DNA from: JAHIQC01 sp964565645
GTDB lineage: Bacteria; Actinomycetota; Coriobacteriia; Anaerosomatales; JAHIQC01
Length of the DNA stretch: 64,000 bases
Direction: 5' to 3'
Assembly: GCA_964565645.1 (NCBI GenBank)
Contig: CAZMFQ010000008.1
Coordinates: forward strand, 1 to 64,000
Shown piece after piece: positions 48,389 to 57,700 of the stretch; the stretch's first letter is position 1; every line of letters starts with the position of its first letter. The translations under genes and the position numbers were made by a program. The notes beneath the pieces are model-generated. The model worked only from the letters and a program-made list of their open reading frames with translations, was not told where the DNA came from and searched no databases.

Positions 48389-49141
48389 GTGAGTCTGCTT
48401 TCGGATTTCGAGGACCGGGTCGGCGGGGCCATCGAGGGCCTGTTCGCCGGCGCGTTCCGCTCACCCGTGCAGCCCGCCGAGATCGCCAAGGCGCTCGCGC
48501 GCGCGATGGACGACCGCCGCCAGGTCGGCGTGGGCTCCGTGTACGCGCCGACCCGCTTCACCGTGCAGATCTCCGAGGAGGACGCCGAGGAGTTCGGCGA
48601 TTTCACCTCCACCCTCGCCGGTGAGCTCGCGACCTTCCTCACCGGACACGCCGAGGAACGAGGCTACAAGCTCACCGCGCGGCCCCTCATCGAGTTCTCG
48701 GTGCACGAGGGACTGAAGCTGGGCCGCTTCCGCGTCGCCGCCGAGATGGCGTCCGCGCCTCCCGCCGCCGAACCGCGCGCCGAGCCGCGCGCCGAGCCGG
48801 AACCGCTCCCCGCGCACACCGAGCCCCCCGAACCCCGCGGTGGCGCACTGCACGTGCTCGCCACGGTCACGGTGAGCGACCTGCACCACGACATCGCCCT
48901 CGAGGGCGAGCGTCTCGTGATCGGCAGGCTCGTCGAGTGCGAGATCACACTCACGGACGCCAACGTCTCGCGGCGCCACGCCGCGTTCATCCGCGAAGGC
49001 GACGGGTGGGCGATCGAAGACCTCGGCTCGACGAACGGGACCCGACTCAACGGCGAACCCGTCAAGCACGCCCGACTCCGCGACGGGGACGTCGTCGAGG
49101 TCGGGGCGACCCAGCTTCGCTTCCACGAACCGAGGGGGTGA
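48389..49141 (+). CDS. fhaA: FHA-domain protein FhaA (DUF3662 + FHA)
   Basis: The 250-residue protein starts at GTG 48389. An N-terminal DUF3662 domain (about 1-115; P-V-Q-P-A-E-I-A-K-A-L-A) joins through an Ala/Pro/Glu-rich linker with a repeated A-E-P-R to a C-terminal FHA domain (about 160-248). The FHA domain has the phosphothreonine pocket residues in I-G-R, S-R-R-H and G-S-T-N-G-T. In mycobacteria FhaA links PknB signalling to cell-wall synthesis. It is placed as there, before fhaB. Confidence 0.92.
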   Translation: MSLLSDFEDRVGGAIEGLFAGAFRSPVQPAEIAKALARAMDDRRQVGVGSVYAPTRFTVQISEEDAEEFGDFTSTLAGELATFLTGHAEERGYKLTARPLIEFSVHEGLKLGRFRVAAEMASAPPAAEPRAEPRAEPEPLPAHTEPPEPRGGALHVLATVTVSDLHHDIALEGERLVIGRLVECEITLTDANVSRRHAAFIREGDGWAIEDLGSTNGTRLNGEPVKHARLRDGDVVEVGATQLRFHEPRG

Positions 49142-49144
49142 CCG

Positions 49145-49564
49145 GTGGTAGATGTCGTCCTGCTTGTGGGCAGGCTCCTGCTGCTTGCGCTCCTGTACCT
49201 GTTCCTGTTCGCGGCCGTCAGAGCGGGCATCGGGCTCGTCAAAGGCTCGGGGCCCGGCGAACGCAAGTCCGGCCTCGCGCTCAAGGTCGCGAGCGGTCCT
49301 CGCGAACTGAAGGGGACCAAGGTCGCCATCGTCGGCCCGGTGGTCATCGGACGGACGCCCGGAGCGGACATCGTCATCGCCGATGAGTTCATCTCCTCCC
49401 AGCACGCGCGCGTCGTGCCCCAGGGCACCGGTGCGGTGCTCGAGGACCTGGGATCCACGAACGGAACGGTACTCAACGGGCAGCGGATCTCGGCCCCGAC
49501 GCTCCTCGACGAAGGCGACGAGATCGAGCTGGGCACGGTCATCCTCAAGGTCGTGCGCTCGTGA
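49145..49564 (+). CDS. fhaB: FHA-domain protein FhaB
   Basis: The 139-residue protein has an N-terminal membrane helix (L-L-V-G-R-L-L-L-L-A-L-L-Y-L-F-L-F) and one FHA domain (about 60-138) with I-G-R-T, S-S-Q-H-A-R and G-S-T-N-G-T intact. It starts at GTG 49145, 3 bases after fhaA, and its stop overlaps pstP by GTGA. It matches FhaB (FipA) in order and domain content, a partner of the elongation and division machinery. Confidence 0.92.
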   Translation: MVDVVLLVGRLLLLALLYLFLFAAVRAGIGLVKGSGPGERKSGLALKVASGPRELKGTKVAIVGPVVIGRTPGADIVIADEFISSQHARVVPQGTGAVLEDLGSTNGTVLNGQRISAPTLLDEGDEIELGTVILKVVRS

Positions 49565-50694
49565 CCCGCGCCGACCGACTCCCCTACGCGGGCCTTTCGG
49601 ACGTCGGGCGTGTCAGGACACACAACGAGGACGCCGTCCTGCTCTCGCCGCCGCTCTACGCGGTCGCCGACGGGCTCGGCGGACATCAGGCCGGTGAGAT
49701 CGCGAGCACCGTCGCGATAGAAGCGCTCATGGCCGCGGCTCCTCGGCGGGCCGATGCGAAATCGCTCGGGCGCGCCGTCCGTGCGGCCAACCGCGAGGTC
49801 ATCGAGGCAGCCCGCGAGGGATACGGGCGCTCGGGCATGGGCACCACGCTCACGGCGGCCATCGTGGAGGGCACACGTATCTCGGTGGCGCATGTGGGAG
49901 ACAGCCGCGCGTACGTGTTCCACGACAACGTGCTCGAGCCGATCACCTTCGACCACTCGATGGTCGCGGACATGGTCCGCCAGGGCTCCCTCTCCGAGTC
50001 GGAGGCGCGCGCGCATCCGCAGCGGAGCATCATCACACGCGCGCTGGGCTCGGACCCGAACATGTGCGCGGACACCTTCGAGGTCGACGCGCAACCGGGC
50101 GACCGCCTCCTGCTGTGCTCGGACGGTCTGACCGCGATGCTCGATGACACGCAGATCGCCGACATCCTGAGCTCGTTCCGCGACCCGAGCTCGACGGTGC
50201 GGGCGCTCGTTGACGCCGCGAACGCGGCGGGCGGGCACGACAATATCTCCGTGGTCGTAGTCGACATCTCCGAGGAGGCGCACGGACTCGCCGAGGGCCG
50301 CAGGCCGGGGCGCGGCTGGGTCGCGGGGCTCGTATGGGCGTTCGCGGCATTCGCGCTCGTGGCGCTCGCGCTCCTCGGCGTGTATCAGTACGCGCAGTCT
50401 CGGGCCTACGTGGTCTCCGAGGACGGGACCGTCTCGCTGTACCGGGGCATGCCGGATGAGATCGCCGGCATCAGGTTGAGCTGGCTCGAAGAGGAGACCA
50501 CGATCACGGCCCGCTCGCTCGACCCGAGGACTTCGGCGCGGCTCGCCCAGGGCATCCAGGTCGACAGCGTGACCGCCGGCTACCTGCTGCTCGACGAGTA
50601 CCGCCAGCAGGCCGAGAGCCGGGAAGCCAGCGCAGCGGGAAGCCTGTCGGCGCCAGCGCAGGGATCCGCCGCCGACACCGGCACGGCGCCCTGA
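49561..50694 (+). CDS. pstP: PP2C-type Ser/Thr protein phosphatase PstP
   Basis: This 377-residue membrane phosphatase has a PP2C domain (about 5-240): G-R-V-R-T-H-N-E-D-A, A-V-A-D-G-L-G-G-H, G-M-G-T-T, H-V-G-D-S-R-A-Y and G-G-H-D-N-I-S. These include the metal-binding Asp residues. One membrane helix follows (about 250-275), then an extracellular tail of about 100 residues. It should reverse phosphorylation by PknB and the kinase upstream. GTG 49561 overlaps fhaB by 4 bases. Confidence 0.93.
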   Translation: MTRADRLPYAGLSDVGRVRTHNEDAVLLSPPLYAVADGLGGHQAGEIASTVAIEALMAAAPRRADAKSLGRAVRAANREVIEAAREGYGRSGMGTTLTAAIVEGTRISVAHVGDSRAYVFHDNVLEPITFDHSMVADMVRQGSLSESEARAHPQRSIITRALGSDPNMCADTFEVDAQPGDRLLLCSDGLTAMLDDTQIADILSSFRDPSSTVRALVDAANAAGGHDNISVVVVDISEEAHGLAEGRRPGRGWVAGLVWAFAAFALVALALLGVYQYAQSRAYVVSEDGTVSLYRGMPDEIAGIRLSWLEEETTITARSLDPRTSARLAQGIQVDSVTAGYLLLDEYRQQAESREASAAGSLSAPAQGSAADTGTAP

Positions 50695-50698
50695 CGCC

Positions 50699-53431
50699 AT
50701 GCGCAGCCGCCGCAACACCGAACTCGCGCTCCTTGCGGCCGCCACCCCGGCGGTGCTGCTCATTTTCGCCCTGGTTGCGGCGGAGAACACCTCGGCACTC
50801 GTCCTGCGCGACCTCGCGGTGCCGGCCGGACTGATCGCAGTCTTCGTGCTCGCGCATCTTGCGATCCGCCGCCTCGCGCCCGCTGCCGATCCTGTGCTGT
50901 TGCCGATCACAGCGCTGCTGTCCGGTACCGGACTCGCGTTCATCACGAGGCTCAAACCGGACCTGGCGCCGAGTCAGCTCACGTGGATCGGCGTCGGCGT
51001 CGTGGCGATGGTCGCCACCCTGGCGGTGGTCCCGTCGCTCGAGCGTCTCGCCCGATACAAGTACACCATCATGCTAGCCGGCATCGCGCTCCTGTTGCTC
51101 CCCGCGTTCGTGGGCACCGAGGTCAACGGCGCCAAGCTCTGGCTGCGGCTCGGCCCGTTCTCGTTCCAACCGGCAGAGATCGCCAAGATCCTCATCGTCC
51201 TGTTCCTGGCCGCCTACCTCGCCGAGTTCCGCGAGGTCCTATCGGTCTCGACGACCCGCGTGGCCGGCATCTGGCTTCCCCCCGCACGCCAGCTCGGCCC
51301 GCTCCTGGCCATGTGGGCGGTCTCGCTGCTGGTGCTCGTGATGGAGAAGGACCTCGGTTCGAGCCTGCTGTTCTTCGGGGTGTTCCTCGTGATCATCCAC
51401 GTCGCGACAGGGCGGACCGCCTACGTGCTCGCGGGCGTCGTGCTGTTCGCGATCGGCGCGAGCGCGGCATACATGCTCTTCGGCCACGTCCAGACGCGTG
51501 TCGCCATCTGGCTCGACCCGTTCGCGGACGCGGCGGGCCGCGGCTATCAGCTCGTCCAGTCGCTGTTCGCGCTGGCCGCCGGAGGGATGATCGGCACCGG
51601 GATCGGCAAGGGCTTCCCCCTGCGCATCCCGTTCGTGGAGACGGACTTCATCTTCTCGGCCATCGCCGAGGAGCTCGGCATGCTCGGCGCTGCAGCGCTG
51701 CTGCTCGCGTACCTCGTGTTCTGCATGCGCGGTTTCGCAACGGCCGCCCGGGCGCGCTCCGACATGGCGGCCTTCACCGCCGCGGGGCTCACCGGCGCGT
51801 TCGCGCTGCAGACCTTCGTCATCGTGGGCGGCGTGACGCGACTGATCCCGCTCACCGGCATCACGCTCCCCTTCGTGAGCTACGGCGGCTCCTCGATCCT
51901 CTCGAACTTCATCCTCCTCGCGCTCCTGCTCCGAGCCGGAGACGCCGCGACCGGTCGCGAGACCGAGGTCATCACCACAGGCGCCTCGGGACTGCTCGGC
52001 CGCGTCGCGCTCGGTAAACGGCTGTCCCGATCCGCGCTCGTGTTCGGCCTGCTCATCGCCGTGCTCATCGGCAATCTGACCTACCTCCAAGTCGTGCGCG
52101 CCGACGAACTGCGGACGCACCCGGCCAACACCCGCGGACTGGCCGAGGAGCAGCGCTCACCGCGTGGCGCGATCCTTTCCGCCGACGGTGAGATCCTGGC
52201 CGAGTCGGTGCTCGAGGACGGCGTGTACGTGCGGCGCTACCCTCAGGGCGACCTCGCCGCGCACGTCCTCGGCTACTACAGCACCACCTACGGCCGCGCC
52301 GGGATCGAGGCTGCCTCCAACGACGCGCTCACGGGGAAGCGGGCGTTCCGCAGCTTCCGCGACGCCGTCGAGGCCGCCGCAGGACTCCCCGTCCCCGGCA
52401 ATGATGTGGGGCTCACGATAGACACCCGCGTTCAGAAGGCCGCCGAGGACGCGCTCGCGGGTCATCGCGGGGCGTGCGTGGCCATCGACCCGAAGACGGG
52501 CGCGGTACTTGCCATGGCGTCGACCCCGGGCTACGGGCCGGGAACGGTCGACTCGGCATGGGAGGAGCTCACGACCGACTCGTCGGCGCCGCTGCTCAAC
52601 CGGAGCACGCAATCGCTGTATCCGCCCGGCTCCACGTTCAAGATCGTCACGCTCACCGGCGCGCTCGGCGCGGGGATCGCGACTCCCGAGACGACCTACC
52701 CGGGGCCCGGAAGCCTGGAGATAGGCGGTGCGCCCGTCACCAACTTCGAGGGCGGCGGATACGGACCGATCACCCTGCGCAAGGCGACCAACTCCTCGGT
52801 GAACACGGTCTTCGCGCAGCTCGCGGTCGACCTCGGGGCCAAGGACCTCGTCGCGCAGGCCGATGCGTTCGGGTTCGACGCCGACCCGCGCCTGGAGATT
52901 CCGGCCAAGACCTCGCTCATGCCTGAGCCGGCGCAGATGACGGTCTGGGAGACCGCGTGGGCCGGCGTGGGCCAGCCCGTCGGTGAACATGACAGCCCGC
53001 CGGGCCCGCAGGCCACCGCGCTCCAGATGGCGCTCGTGGCGGCGGGGATAGCGAACGACGGCGTGGTCATGCGCCCGTACCTGACACAGCGCATCACCGA
53101 TCAGACCGGGCGCGTCATAACGGCCACTCGACCCAGCGCCTGGTCCACGGCGACCGATCCGACGACGGCCGCCACGGTCACGGAGATGATGGTGGACGTG
53201 GTCAAGCGGGGGTCCGGCACGCGCGCTGCGATCACCGGCGTGCAGGTCGCGGGCAAGACGGGCACCGCGGAGGCGGGCAAGAACGTCGAGACCCACGCGT
53301 GGTTCATCGCGTTCGCGCCCGCGGACGACCCCACGGTGGCGATGGCCATCGTGCTTGAGAACGCGGGCGTGGGAGGCAGGGTCGCGGCCCCGGCAGCAAA
53401 GGACGTCATCCGGGCGGGAGTACAGCGCTAG
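50699..53431 (+). CDS. rodA-pbpA: Fused RodA/FtsW glycosyltransferase and class B penicillin-binding protein
   Basis: One 910-residue frame, starting 4 bases after pstP, holds both partners of a SEDS-bPBP pair. Residues about 1-415 are a ten-helix SEDS polymerase, with E-T-D-F-I-F-S-A-I-A-E-E-L-G and F-V-S-Y-G-G-S-S. A short linker and one helix (about 440-460) precede a bPBP: pedestal (R-S-P-R-G-A-I-L), then a transpeptidase with S645-T-F-K648, S-V-N in T-N-S-S-V-N, and K853-T-G. All catalytic motifs are intact. In mycobacteria rodA and pbpA are separate adjacent genes. Here pknB, usually next, lies 7.5 kb further on. Confidence 0.95.
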   Translation: MRSRRNTELALLAAATPAVLLIFALVAAENTSALVLRDLAVPAGLIAVFVLAHLAIRRLAPAADPVLLPITALLSGTGLAFITRLKPDLAPSQLTWIGVGVVAMVATLAVVPSLERLARYKYTIMLAGIALLLLPAFVGTEVNGAKLWLRLGPFSFQPAEIAKILIVLFLAAYLAEFREVLSVSTTRVAGIWLPPARQLGPLLAMWAVSLLVLVMEKDLGSSLLFFGVFLVIIHVATGRTAYVLAGVVLFAIGASAAYMLFGHVQTRVAIWLDPFADAAGRGYQLVQSLFALAAGGMIGTGIGKGFPLRIPFVETDFIFSAIAEELGMLGAAALLLAYLVFCMRGFATAARARSDMAAFTAAGLTGAFALQTFVIVGGVTRLIPLTGITLPFVSYGGSSILSNFILLALLLRAGDAATGRETEVITTGASGLLGRVALGKRLSRSALVFGLLIAVLIGNLTYLQVVRADELRTHPANTRGLAEEQRSPRGAILSADGEILAESVLEDGVYVRRYPQGDLAAHVLGYYSTTYGRAGIEAASNDALTGKRAFRSFRDAVEAAAGLPVPGNDVGLTIDTRVQKAAEDALAGHRGACVAIDPKTGAVLAMASTPGYGPGTVDSAWEELTTDSSAPLLNRSTQSLYPPGSTFKIVTLTGALGAGIATPETTYPGPGSLEIGGAPVTNFEGGGYGPITLRKATNSSVNTVFAQLAVDLGAKDLVAQADAFGFDADPRLEIPAKTSLMPEPAQMTVWETAWAGVGQPVGEHDSPPGPQATALQMALVAAGIANDGVVMRPYLTQRITDQTGRVITATRPSAWSTATDPTTAATVTEMMVDVVKRGSGTRAAITGVQVAGKTGTAEAGKNVETHAWFIAFAPADDPTVAMAIVLENAGVGGRVAAPAAKDVIRAGVQR

Positions 53432-53455
53432 TGCCGATCGGCCGATGCCGACCCG

Positions 53456-54772
53456 CTAGTTGGCGTGACAGTGCTCGCAGACGCCGCGGTTGTTGCTGCG
53501 GAGCAGTGCGCTCGAGCCGACCGCCGGTGAGCCGCCGGGGACCTGCTTGGCCGGGTTGATGCCGGGTACGCCGTCCTGGACCGGAGCCCACTGACCGAGC
53601 GTGTTCGTCTCGAGGTGTGAGGCCGCCCAGCCGGTCATGACCGCGGAACCGCCGTGCGCCCTGTGGCAGGTCAGGCAGCCCATGTAGTTCTTGTAGAACT
53701 CGCCGGTGCCGCCCTGCGCCGTCTCCAGCGGGACCCAGTCCTGGTTCGCCGTGACGGTCGCGGGCAGGGACTTGGTCGGGCCGTAGCCCTTCTCCATGGT
53801 CTGATCGACGGGATGGAAGTGCCGGTCGAGCGCCCCGAGTTGGTCGCCGGTGACCGGGTTCGCCTCGTAGATGCCGAAGTTCGCGGTCAGCGTGGTGTCC
53901 GCGGACGTCTGACGGTATCCGACGTGACACGATGCGCACCAGACGGACAGCGACTTGTTCGGCTCCGTGGCGGTGATGTTGAGGATCGGGCTGCCCCCCG
54001 TGTAGTTCGGTCGATACGCCTCGACCTGCGCGATGCCTTCGGGGCCCTTGAGGAAGCCGCCGTTCGGGTTCTCGGGATCGATGCCGGGCACCGGGAAGCC
54101 CGTCTCGGTCGAGAACACGAACGCGTTGGGGATGTCGCCGTCCGGGCCCGTGTACCCGCCGACCGTGGTGGCGTTGATGCTGCCGCGCAGCATCCGGTAG
54201 TTCGACGTCGGATGCGGGTCATGGCAGCTCGTACACGTCATGCTCGGGATGCTCGGAAGCGAGGAGAGTGCCCCCCACAGCGGCAGAGGACCGGTGTCCA
54301 GATCGTGGCGGGACGTCGCGGGGACCATGTCGACGGACGCGCTCGCCGTCCATGCATACGGATCGGGCATCGAGCCGAAGCCGCCGGCGTTGAGTGGCGC
54401 TCCCGCGGTCGACGAGGTCTCGTAGACGGCCGTCCCCTCGAATATGCCGCTGATCACGTTGGTGGCGGCACCGGGGGCACCGTCGCCATGACACACCAGG
54501 CAGAACTCGGTCGTGGTGGCCGAGGAGCCCACGAGCAATGCGCTCGCATGGAACGTCTCGTTGTTGTCGACCCAGCCGATCTCGGAGAACGAGGTGTGAC
54601 TCCGGTGGCACATCGCGCAGGTGTCGGTGTCCGGGGTGGCGCCGAGCATGTGCGGACCGAAGTTCGCTAAGGCGGCCGGGGCCGCGAGCAGCACGAAGGC
54701 CGCGCACAGGCCCAGCACCAACACTGCGCGCCTGGCGCTCCTCGGCAGCCGGTATGTGCGGATGCGGCGCAT
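53456..54772 (-). CDS. Exported six-haem c-type cytochrome
   Basis: The 438-residue protein starts at ATG 54772, overlapping the upstream stop by ATGA. It has a signal peptide (A-V-L-V-L-G-L-C-A-A-F-V-L-L-A-A-P-A-A-L-A) and six C-x-x-C-H motifs: C-A-M-C-H, C-L-V-C-H, C-T-S-C-H, C-A-S-C-H, C-L-T-C-H and C-E-H-C-H. The last sits two residues before the C-terminus. Spacing and C-H-R-S-H / C-H-D-P-H pairs resemble doubled-CxxCH cytochromes. It is the partner gene of the 1912-residue protein upstream. No wall anchor or membrane tail is visible, so it may be released or bind its neighbour. Confidence 0.88.
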   Translation of the reverse strand: MRRIRTYRLPRSARRAVLVLGLCAAFVLLAAPAALANFGPHMLGATPDTDTCAMCHRSHTSFSEIGWVDNNETFHASALLVGSSATTTEFCLVCHGDGAPGAATNVISGIFEGTAVYETSSTAGAPLNAGGFGSMPDPYAWTASASVDMVPATSRHDLDTGPLPLWGALSSLPSIPSMTCTSCHDPHPTSNYRMLRGSINATTVGGYTGPDGDIPNAFVFSTETGFPVPGIDPENPNGGFLKGPEGIAQVEAYRPNYTGGSPILNITATEPNKSLSVWCASCHVGYRQTSADTTLTANFGIYEANPVTGDQLGALDRHFHPVDQTMEKGYGPTKSLPATVTANQDWVPLETAQGGTGEFYKNYMGCLTCHRAHGGSAVMTGWAASHLETNTLGQWAPVQDGVPGINPAKQVPGGSPAVGSSALLRSNNRGVCEHCHAN

Positions 54773-57700
54773 CAGAAATCCAGCCCCGGAACGGTGCCCG
54801 CAGTATGACCGTGACACGCCTTGCAGTTGGTCGGGAATGTCGTCGTGCTCGTCCCCGCGCGGGCGTCGTGGGACGCCGAGTCCCATATGTGGCAGGTCTG
54901 ACAGAAGAACCTGAAGTCCTTGCCGCCCGACGGGATCTTGTAGGTGAGCACGCCATAGATGATCTTGGAGCCGTCAGCGGACCTGACCGTGTCGAGGACC
55001 GCGTCGTTGTTCGCCGTGCCGTGCGGGTCGTGGCACGAGCGGCACTCGAGCACGTCGCCGTAGGCGTAGCCCATATCGGGCCTCAGGTGAGCGGTGGTCG
55101 TGGTCGCGCCGCTGCGCGAGGCGAAACCATGTGTGTTGACGCTGTAGGCCGCCTGGATGTTGCTCGTGACCGTCAGCCCTCCGCGTGCGAGCACCGGCTC
55201 GGCCCACGGGCTCGTCTCGACGCTCGTGGGAAGCGGATTGCCGTCATGGCACGTGAAGCAGAACGCCTTCTCATCGGAGCGCGGAGTGGTCCAAGTGCCG
55301 GTCGGACCCGGGTTGTGCGGGTCTACGAGCGGGTAGTCCTTGGTGGTCGTGTGCGTGTTGTGGCAGTTCTGGCACGTCATCCGCGCGCCCGTGACCTGGT
55401 CCTGGGGCAGGATCGGGTGCTTCGTGTTCGCGCCCTCGTTGAGCATCAGCTTGCCCAGGATGTCCACCTGGTTCGGGTTGGTGGCCGAGGAGGTGTGGCA
55501 CTGCACGCAGACCATGAAGCCTTCGTACTTGAGAAGGCGGGTGTTGCGCGAGGAGTGCGACTCGTGGCAGACGTCGCACGTGATGTTCGCGCCAGTCGCG
55601 GGGGGATCGAGCGCGGTGCTGTGTCCCGAGGTCTCGAACACCGTGAGGTCACCCATCGGCAGCGTCGAACCGGTGCCATGGCACGAGTAGCAGAACCCGT
55701 TGCCGGCCGGGGTGTCGGTGACGACCACGCACGGTGTGTTCTGGTTCGTGCGCATGAGGTTGTTGAGAGGCGTGCCGTCGGCGACCAGCGGCGAGTGACA
55801 CGTCACACAGCTGTATGGCTCACTCGGCGTGACGGTCGCGCCCTGCGGGTGCTTCGACTTGAGCAGCGGGTCCACGAACTCCGCGAACGAGACGACCGGG
55901 GAGTGGCAGGTCTTGCACATGGTGTTCTGGTCGGCCTTGGGGAACCGCACGAGAGGCCTCAGGGTGGTGGAACTGTGCGTCGCGTGGCAGATGCACGCCG
56001 ACTCGTTGCCGTAGTAGTGCGGGTGCGGCTGATTGGCCGGATACGGCGCGACCGGCTTGGCCTCGACGTCCACGGACGGCAGCCCGATGACCAGCTTGTC
56101 GTTCACCTCGGCCACCTGGTAGTAGTAGGTCTGGCCGTTCTCGGCCGTGAGGTCGAAGTACGCGGTGGCGCTCAGGATGGGGTCGCCCGGCGGCCCGCCC
56201 GGGAACGGCGTGATCGTCGTCATCGCGGACATACTTGCGGTCGCACGGCGCACCACATAGCCGATGACCGCCGGATCCGATGACGGCTGCCAACTCAGGT
56301 ACACCGATCCGTCACCCCCGGTAGCGGTGACGCCGAGGATCCGGTCGGGTCGGGTCGTGGTGGGAGCCGTGTAGGCCCAGGTCGCCGCGGCGGTACTCGT
56401 GAACGAACTCTCCCCGCGATCGTCGATCGCGGAGACCGCGTACCAGTACCGCGTCGATGAAGCGAGTCCGCGATCGATGTAGGCGGTGTCGTTGACCCCG
56501 CCGGTGGTGGTCGCGACCACGGAGTAGCTGATGCCGTCGAGTGAGCGCCACACGTGGTAGTTCACCGCGCCGACCACACTCGAGGAGGCCGTCCAGTTCA
56601 GATACGCGGTATCACCGGAAGGCGCCTTGGCAAGGAGGTTCGCCGGCGCGGGCGGCTTGGGGGGCGCGGGGGTCGTAGCCGTCACCGTCGTGGACATCGA
56701 GGACACGGTGCCGGCGTTGTTGGACGCCGAGACCGTGAGGTCGAAGGTGGTGGACGACGCAAGCCCTGAGATGGAGACCGTGTTGGTGGTCACCCAACTG
56801 TAGAAGCTGCCGTCGAGGTAGACGCTGTAATGCGCGATGCCGCTCGGGGTGTCGGGGACCGCAGGCCATGTGGCCACGATACTCTGGTAGCTCGTCTGCG
56901 TGGCGGTCACGGACGGTGTCGCCGGGGTCTGCGTATCGACCTTGAAGAGGCGCGACTGCGTCGGCTCATCGCTGCGAACAGCCAGGTCGTCGTGGGTCGA
57001 GTAGTACAACGTCGCCTCGCCCGCGCCCGCGGTCAGCGTCGTCGTATACGAGGAGTATGGCCCGAGCGCCGATACCCAACTGTAGTAGGTGGTCCTCGGG
57101 CCGCCGCTCATTGGCAAGGACGCAAGCGTCACCGTCGGCGTGGTCACATACCAGTCCGAAAGCCCGTCGGGAACGAGCGGGTCCGCGCCCAGAACGGTGA
57201 CATACGGAGTCGTGGTGACCGCGTTCGTCATGAACGAGAGCGGGCCGCTCATCAGCGAGACGTTGCCGGCGATGTCGACGGCCTGCACCCGCACCGAGTA
57301 CATCGTGCTCGGTGAGAGCCCGACAAGCGTCGCCTGGGTGACACTCGCTTCGGTGCTCGCAACGTAGGTGCCGTCCAAGTACACGTCATACGCGGACACA
57401 CCGGAGATGACATCTGATGACGGGGTCCATGTCACCGTCGCCGAAGACGTGGCGACATAACTGGTCGCGAGACCCGAAGGCACCGTCGGCGAGGAGACAT
57501 CGGAGCTGATCGCGTAGGTGTTCACGACCTCCGCGTTGCCCAGCGCGTCCTCGGAATAGTAGAAGAGGGTCTGCGTCCCCTCGATGCTCGAGAAGGGGGC
57601 CCCGTACGTGCTGAACGGTCCGACGGCGGAGTCCCAGCCGTAGTAGGTCGTCGTCCCGCCCGTGCTGAGCGTGATGGCCGGCAACGTGCCCGCATACCAG

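Noticed and set aside
54538..56283. Plus-strand ORF of 581 codons opposite the giant cytochrome
   Set aside because: Arg/Val-rich antisense shadow of the haem domain; no start signal or motif.
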